Assembly: GCF_003151075.1 (NCBI RefSeq)
Contig: NZ_CP029482.1
Location: 5,146,001 to 5,210,000, forward strand
Direction of reading: 5' to 3'
From: Pseudomonas sp. 31-12
GTDB lineage: Bacteria; Pseudomonadota; Gammaproteobacteria; Pseudomonadales; Pseudomonadaceae
DNA length: 64,000 nt
Both the position numbers and the translations under genes were made by a program. This document shows, piece after piece, positions 60,216-64,000 of the stretch. Below the pieces are notes generated by a model. That model searched no databases and had not been told where the DNA came from. It saw only the letters and a program-made list of their open reading frames with translations. Every line of letters starts with the position of its first letter. Positions within the stretch are counted from its first letter, which is position 1.

Positions 60216-61772
60216 TTACTCGGAAAATGATTCGAGTTCGCTCAGATCAACGCCCTCAACCATGCAAGCTGCGTCGATCAACTGGATCATTCGATTCTTC
60301 AGGTTGGCCACACGACCAATCAGTCGCGCCTGTTCACCTGACAGGCGTGGCGAGGCCTCGATCAGGTGCAATGGAATTTTCAGCACCTCAGTGACCGAAT
60401 CGACGATAAAACCGGTGCGCACGTCGCGAATGAGAAAGATCATGATCCGCTGACGATCGTTACGCTCAACTGGCGGCAGGCCGAAACGACAACGCTGGTC
60501 GATGACCGGCAGTACCGTGCCGCGCAGGTTGATCACGCCCTCAACAAAGGCCGGTGATTTCGGCACGTGCGTCAACTGCTCAGGAACGCGCACGATCTCC
60601 TGGACACTCTCGATCGCTACGCCAAACTCTTCGCTACCGAGGCGAAAGACAACGACTTGTTCCTCGTCATCAACACCTTCGTTATCCGTTGGCTCGTTAT
60701 CCAGCGCTTCGTCGTTTAGATTTTCCACGCTGTTCAGAGCCTCCTTGATGGTGGCATGACGAAACATGTTTTCGACCGCAATGATCGAGACCAAGCGCTT
60801 ACCGTCTTCCAGCCGACAAATCTCAGTAATGTCGGAGAGATCGCCATTACGGGCTAACAAGCCGGGCATTGCGTCGATCTGTGCTTTAGGTACCCGCAGG
60901 ACCTCATTGACGCGGTCCATCACCACCCCCACGGAGGAGGCGCCCAAGGACACCACCACGATTCGACTCTGCTCGTCAGCACTGCGCGGCGGCAGTCCAA
61001 ACAGGCGGCGCAGCGAGACCAGAGGCAACAACCGGTTACGCAGGGTCATGACCCCCAAGACGTGAGCTTCAGAGTGCGGAACGTGGACAATCTGTTCGGG
61101 TACCTGGACGATTTCCTGAACATCTTTGATGGCAATTGCATACTCCTGCTCGGCCACTTCGAAGCTGACCAAATGCAACTCGTCGTTGACTAACTCCTCA
61201 TCGTCGCCCTCTTTGCGGTCGCCAACAAACACGCTACTGCCTGCCAGGCTGCCACCCAACTTGGCAATGGTTTCGAACTCGCTGGCTATCAGCTTGGCGA
61301 AGTCCAGCACCATGACCATGGGGTAACCCGCCACGTCCTTGAGCAGCCCGCAGAGCAGTTCCGTGTTCACCGTACTGCGAAGAGCTCCTACGTCATGTAT
61401 GCACCCAGCCTCGACACCGACCACGCTGGCCACACGATCCACCACAAAGCCCAAGGGCTGACCCAGGTCGATGACCAAGGCGCGGGTTGCGTCATCATGC
61501 TCACGCTCCGGCAGACCAAATACCCGCTGCAGAGAAATGATCGGTAAAACCTTGCCGCGCAGATTGGCCAGGCCGTCCAGCGTCGCGGGCGCCAATGGCA
61601 CGAGTACCACTTCCGGTACGCGGATAATCTCCTGCACCGGCGCCATATCCACGGCGAACACTTCGTCTCCAGCCATGAAGACGACGTACTGGGTAACGTC
61701 GGCGTCCTGCAACTCGCTGGTGTCATCCTCATTGCGCGTCGATGCACCGCGCTCAAGCATTTCAGTTGTCAT
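60216..61772 (-). CDS. Triple-CheW fusion scaffold
   Basis: 518 residues from the ATG at 61772; an in-frame extension would overlap the upstream receptor gene. Three CheW domains in a row, starting near residues 26 (QYVVFMAGDEVFAVDM), 200 (LVSFEVAEQEYAIAI) and 370 (VVVFRLGSEEFGVAI). Each has its own LPxxSLRRxFGLP-type core and joined by acidic linkers. Ordinary CheW is one domain of about 160 residues. This is the operon's only CheW, so it must link receptors and CheA, perhaps setting a different array geometry. Confidence 0.93.
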   Translation of the reverse strand: MTTEMLERGASTRNEDDTSELQDADVTQYVVFMAGDEVFAVDMAPVQEIIRVPEVVLVPLAPATLDGLANLRGKVLPIISLQRVFGLPEREHDDATRALVIDLGQPLGFVVDRVASVVGVEAGCIHDVGALRSTVNTELLCGLLKDVAGYPMVMVLDFAKLIASEFETIAKLGGSLAGSSVFVGDRKEGDDEELVNDELHLVSFEVAEQEYAIAIKDVQEIVQVPEQIVHVPHSEAHVLGVMTLRNRLLPLVSLRRLFGLPPRSADEQSRIVVVSLGASSVGVVMDRVNEVLRVPKAQIDAMPGLLARNGDLSDITEICRLEDGKRLVSIIAVENMFRHATIKEALNSVENLNDEALDNEPTDNEGVDDEEQVVVFRLGSEEFGVAIESVQEIVRVPEQLTHVPKSPAFVEGVINLRGTVLPVIDQRCRFGLPPVERNDRQRIMIFLIRDVRTGFIVDSVTEVLKIPLHLIEASPRLSGEQARLIGRVANLKNRMIQLIDAACMVEGVDLSELESFSE

Positions 61773-61797
61773 GAGTCTTCCCCTCGAACGATCAAAC

Positions 61798-63708
61798 TCA
61801 GAAGCTCTGCAGTTCATCCGCGAGCGAGGCGATTTCCTCAATGGCAGCAGCCAGTTCTTCTGCCCCCTGCGACTGTTGCTTGGCAGCGGTGGCGGCCTCG
61901 GTGGCGGACTTGTCCGCTTCCTGAGCGGCGGCGGCGATCTGATCGATGCCGGTTTTGATCTGAGCGACTGCTGAGGCCACTTCGATCGCTGCATCGAGGA
62001 TGTCCTGGGTCGCGCGGTCGACATCGCTTATATCGCCCTCGATGACCACCAGAGCACTGGTTGAAACCTTGGCCTTCTCCACCTCTGACAGACCGGAGGC
62101 GGCGATCTCTTCAAGGTCACGGCCAACGATGCCAATTTGATCTTGCACCCCTTTAACCAGGTCTTTGATGCGATCAGCGTTCTCCGCGGAATCGTGTGCC
62201 AGGTTGCGAATGTCGGTGGCCACCACCACAAAGCCTTTACCGAACTCGCCGGCGCGGGCTGCCTCGATGGAGCCGTTCACGGCCAGCATGTTGGTCTGGA
62301 TTGAGACTGTGGTAATGGCGTCGACGATCTTGTCGATCCGACGTGACACCAACTCCAGATCCTTGATTTGCTTGATGCTGTCCTTGGTCGACATCACTGC
62401 CGAGGAAATCCCCTTGATCAGTTCGTCGACGCTGCCTTTGTTGATGGCCAGCAGGTTGCGGATCGCCAGCACCTTGTCTTTGCCTGTCGTCGCGCGAGCG
62501 CGGGCGATCTCTAGACCTTTTTCGATCTGTTCGATCGCAGCAGCCGACTCTTCACTGGCGGCCGCCTGCACTTGGGCGCCTTTACGAATTTGATCAATGG
62601 CCGCCATGATTTGTGAGCTGGAACGATTGATCTCCTGCAACGCGGACGACAACTCTTCTGCGGCGGAGGCAACCTCTTCGGCGCTTTTCGCCACATCGGT
62701 TGAGTTCTTCAGGTCCTCGGCCAGTTCAGACAGGCTTTGCGCAGCGGCTTCGCACTGGGCCAAGGCCTGCGCTTGCTCCGCCACCGTTTTGGCCGATTCC
62801 TCAGCAGCAGCGGACTGTTCCTCGGCTGCTGCGGCGATCGTCTCTGAGCCCTTTATGGCCTGTTGTGAAGCGGTTACCGACTGTTGTGCGCCGATGGCAA
62901 TTTCACGAATGCCTGAGGCGATTTCAAAAGCATCAACACGAATTTGCTCAAGCTGCCCACCAATCGTGCGGCCGCGGTCAAGCTGACCTTCGACCTCCTT
63001 GGCTGAACTGTTTATGCCCTCAGAAATACCTTTGACCTCTTCGCGGATTTGCCCGACCAGCTCCTGGATCTGTTTGGCGCTTTTCTCTGAGGTTTCCGCC
63101 AGTGTGCGTACCTCGTCGGCGACGACGGCAAAGCCTTTACCGTGCTTACCGGCTCGTGCGGCTTCGATTGCCGCGTTGAGTGCCAACAGATTGGTCTGAT
63201 CGGCAATACGCACGACAGCTTTGATGATGTCGCCGATATTCGCCGCTTGACGCTCCAGCTCAGCCACCATCTCGACTGATGCCGACTGGCGCTGCGCAGC
63301 CAACCCAACATTATTAATCAGTGACGAGATGTCAGCACTAGTTTTGACGACTAAGGCCTGCGTGGCATCGACCTTTACCTGGCTGGTTTCCGAGCTGAGC
63401 AACTGACGGCTGATGCCTTGATCAACCTGCTTAAAGGCTACTTGTGACTCTTGCGCGGCGCCGGACGCCTCTTCTGCACCGGTTGCGATCTGGTCGGAAG
63501 AGCGCTTGAGCTCCTCGGAAGCGGATGCGGCCTGGGCGATACCGGCCGACAGTTGACCGGTGGCAGCCGCAACCCGTTCGGCCGCCTGCTGTTGCTTGGC
63601 AAGGGTACGCGCACGCTTGCGCTGGGCATCGGCGTCACGCTTCATATCGCCCGAGGAGCGGACATCAGACGAGGCGGTGAACGTCGAGGATTTCTTGACT
63701 AGAGCCAT
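61798..63708 (-). CDS. Soluble chemoreceptor with two tandem signalling hairpins
   Basis: 636 residues, no membrane span and no recognisable ligand domain; nearly all coiled coil. It has two separate receptor tips: [20 protein letters not shown] (about 167-186), followed by [16 protein letters not shown], and [20 protein letters not shown] near residue 465, followed by [17 protein letters not shown]. Gln/Glu pairs that could be methylated occur along the helices. It looks like an internal duplication that has diverged. First gene of the operon, 25 bp before the triple CheW. Confidence 0.92.
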   Translation of the reverse strand: MALVKKSSTFTASSDVRSSGDMKRDADAQRKRARTLAKQQQAAERVAAATGQLSAGIAQAASASEELKRSSDQIATGAEEASGAAQESQVAFKQVDQGISRQLLSSETSQVKVDATQALVVKTSADISSLINNVGLAAQRQSASVEMVAELERQAANIGDIIKAVVRIADQTNLLALNAAIEAARAGKHGKGFAVVADEVRTLAETSEKSAKQIQELVGQIREEVKGISEGINSSAKEVEGQLDRGRTIGGQLEQIRVDAFEIASGIREIAIGAQQSVTASQQAIKGSETIAAAAEEQSAAAEESAKTVAEQAQALAQCEAAAQSLSELAEDLKNSTDVAKSAEEVASAAEELSSALQEINRSSSQIMAAIDQIRKGAQVQAAASEESAAAIEQIEKGLEIARARATTGKDKVLAIRNLLAINKGSVDELIKGISSAVMSTKDSIKQIKDLELVSRRIDKIVDAITTVSIQTNMLAVNGSIEAARAGEFGKGFVVVATDIRNLAHDSAENADRIKDLVKGVQDQIGIVGRDLEEIAASGLSEVEKAKVSTSALVVIEGDISDVDRATQDILDAAIEVASAVAQIKTGIDQIAAAAQEADKSATEAATAAKQQSQGAEELAAAIEEIASLADELQSF

Positions 63709-64000
63709 GAACGTCTCCTTCAGGGCAGGGTGATAGGCACTTGAATTAACTGTCGGTCACACAGGCCCTGCTGAGCAGCTAGCGAGCTGTCCCATCGTCA
63801 TGATTAGGGTATGGGCGTTGTGTGCAAGGAAGGATGACCTTGCCAGCGCCGGTGCGCAGTCGGGAGAGGCTGATTCAAGGCTAGGCGCAGAAGACGTATG
63901 CTTGTAGGACAACTCCTAGGCCTTGGGTGTTTAACACGCGCAGCCAAAAACCACGGCCGTAACCCGCAGCACAATCAAGTTGTCGGGCTCAGCGTGCAGC
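63709..64000. other. Upstream region of the chemosensory operon
   Basis: No gene is seen in the 292 bp to the window edge. It must hold the operon promoter for the minus strand. I see no confident sigma-70, sigma-54 or FliA promoter. A small dyad, CTGCTGAGCAG (63768-63778), is followed by AGCTAGCGAGCT. Confidence 0.4.

Noticed and set aside
60216..62024. CheW fusion starting at 62024
   Set aside because: The extra 84 codons overlap the receptor gene and read as Arg/Pro-rich noise; the ATG at 61772 gives a normal CheW start.

Overview
The window comes from the chromosome of a fluorescent Pseudomonas (P. fluorescens group). The evidence is its high GC and gene sets with known Pseudomonas order: gacS-ldhA, oprH-phoP-phoQ, pcpS, dctA, nrdA next to an RstAB-like two-component pair, and flgBCDE / cheV-cheR / flgAMN. 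REP-type palindromes sit between many of the genes in the left part. Positions 1 to about 43,300 read as core chromosome; 43,318 to the right edge reads as an acquired integrative element.

Core part. 1-9.3 kb: the 3' end of gacS, ldhA, then a run of small genes (zinc-ribbon membrane protein, META lipoprotein, TlpA-like thioredoxin, arsC-wrbA-DUF2069, Tag-like glycosylase, ttcA, Yip1, SprT-like). 9.3-14 kb: a CoA-transferase, dctA with a sigma-54 promoter, an AraC-type regulator with a pair of palindromic operators, and a DUF6124-type gene whose upstream region looks like a structured RNA. 14.3-25 kb: oprH-phoP-phoQ under four phased PhoP half-sites, a dienelactone hydrolase, pcpS, a two-component system, and nrdA (two ATP cones) behind candidate NrdR and DnaA sites; nrdB is not adjacent. 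25.3-33 kb: flagellar rod and hook genes flgBCDE, cheR-cheV, flgA, flgM, flgN and a PilZ flagellar brake, with sigma-54 and FliA promoters visible. 33-43 kb: an MFS transporter, a glutamine-synthetase-like ligase, a small histidine kinase with a REC-TPR partner, and a giant CheB-CheR-PAS-kinase-REC hybrid.

Integrative element (43,318 to beyond 64,000). Its left boundary is a truncated 3' half of tRNA-Arg(CCU), still followed by the tRNA terminator and abutted by a tyrosine integrase. Next comes scarred DNA: a transmembrane chemoreceptor gene bracketed by 59-bp inverted repeats, broken IS1182 and IS110 transposases, a frameshifted P-type ATPase fragment, and an orphan ParA-like ATPase.

The cargo is a compact minus-strand operon of eleven genes (50,611-63,708). 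In transcription order: a soluble chemoreceptor with two tandem signalling tips, a triple-CheW fusion, CheB, a HEAT-repeat protein, CheR, CheY, a long CheA, a small STAS-like protein, a second CheY, a membrane MCP-like protein with a CheZ-type DxxxQ motif, and a PAS-LOV-GGDEF-EAL protein with a complete set of LOV flavin residues. Together they form a self-contained chemosensory pathway (receptor, scaffold, kinase, adaptation enzymes, regulators, probable phosphatase) linked to a probable blue-light-responsive c-di-GMP enzyme. This is the most interesting system in the window.
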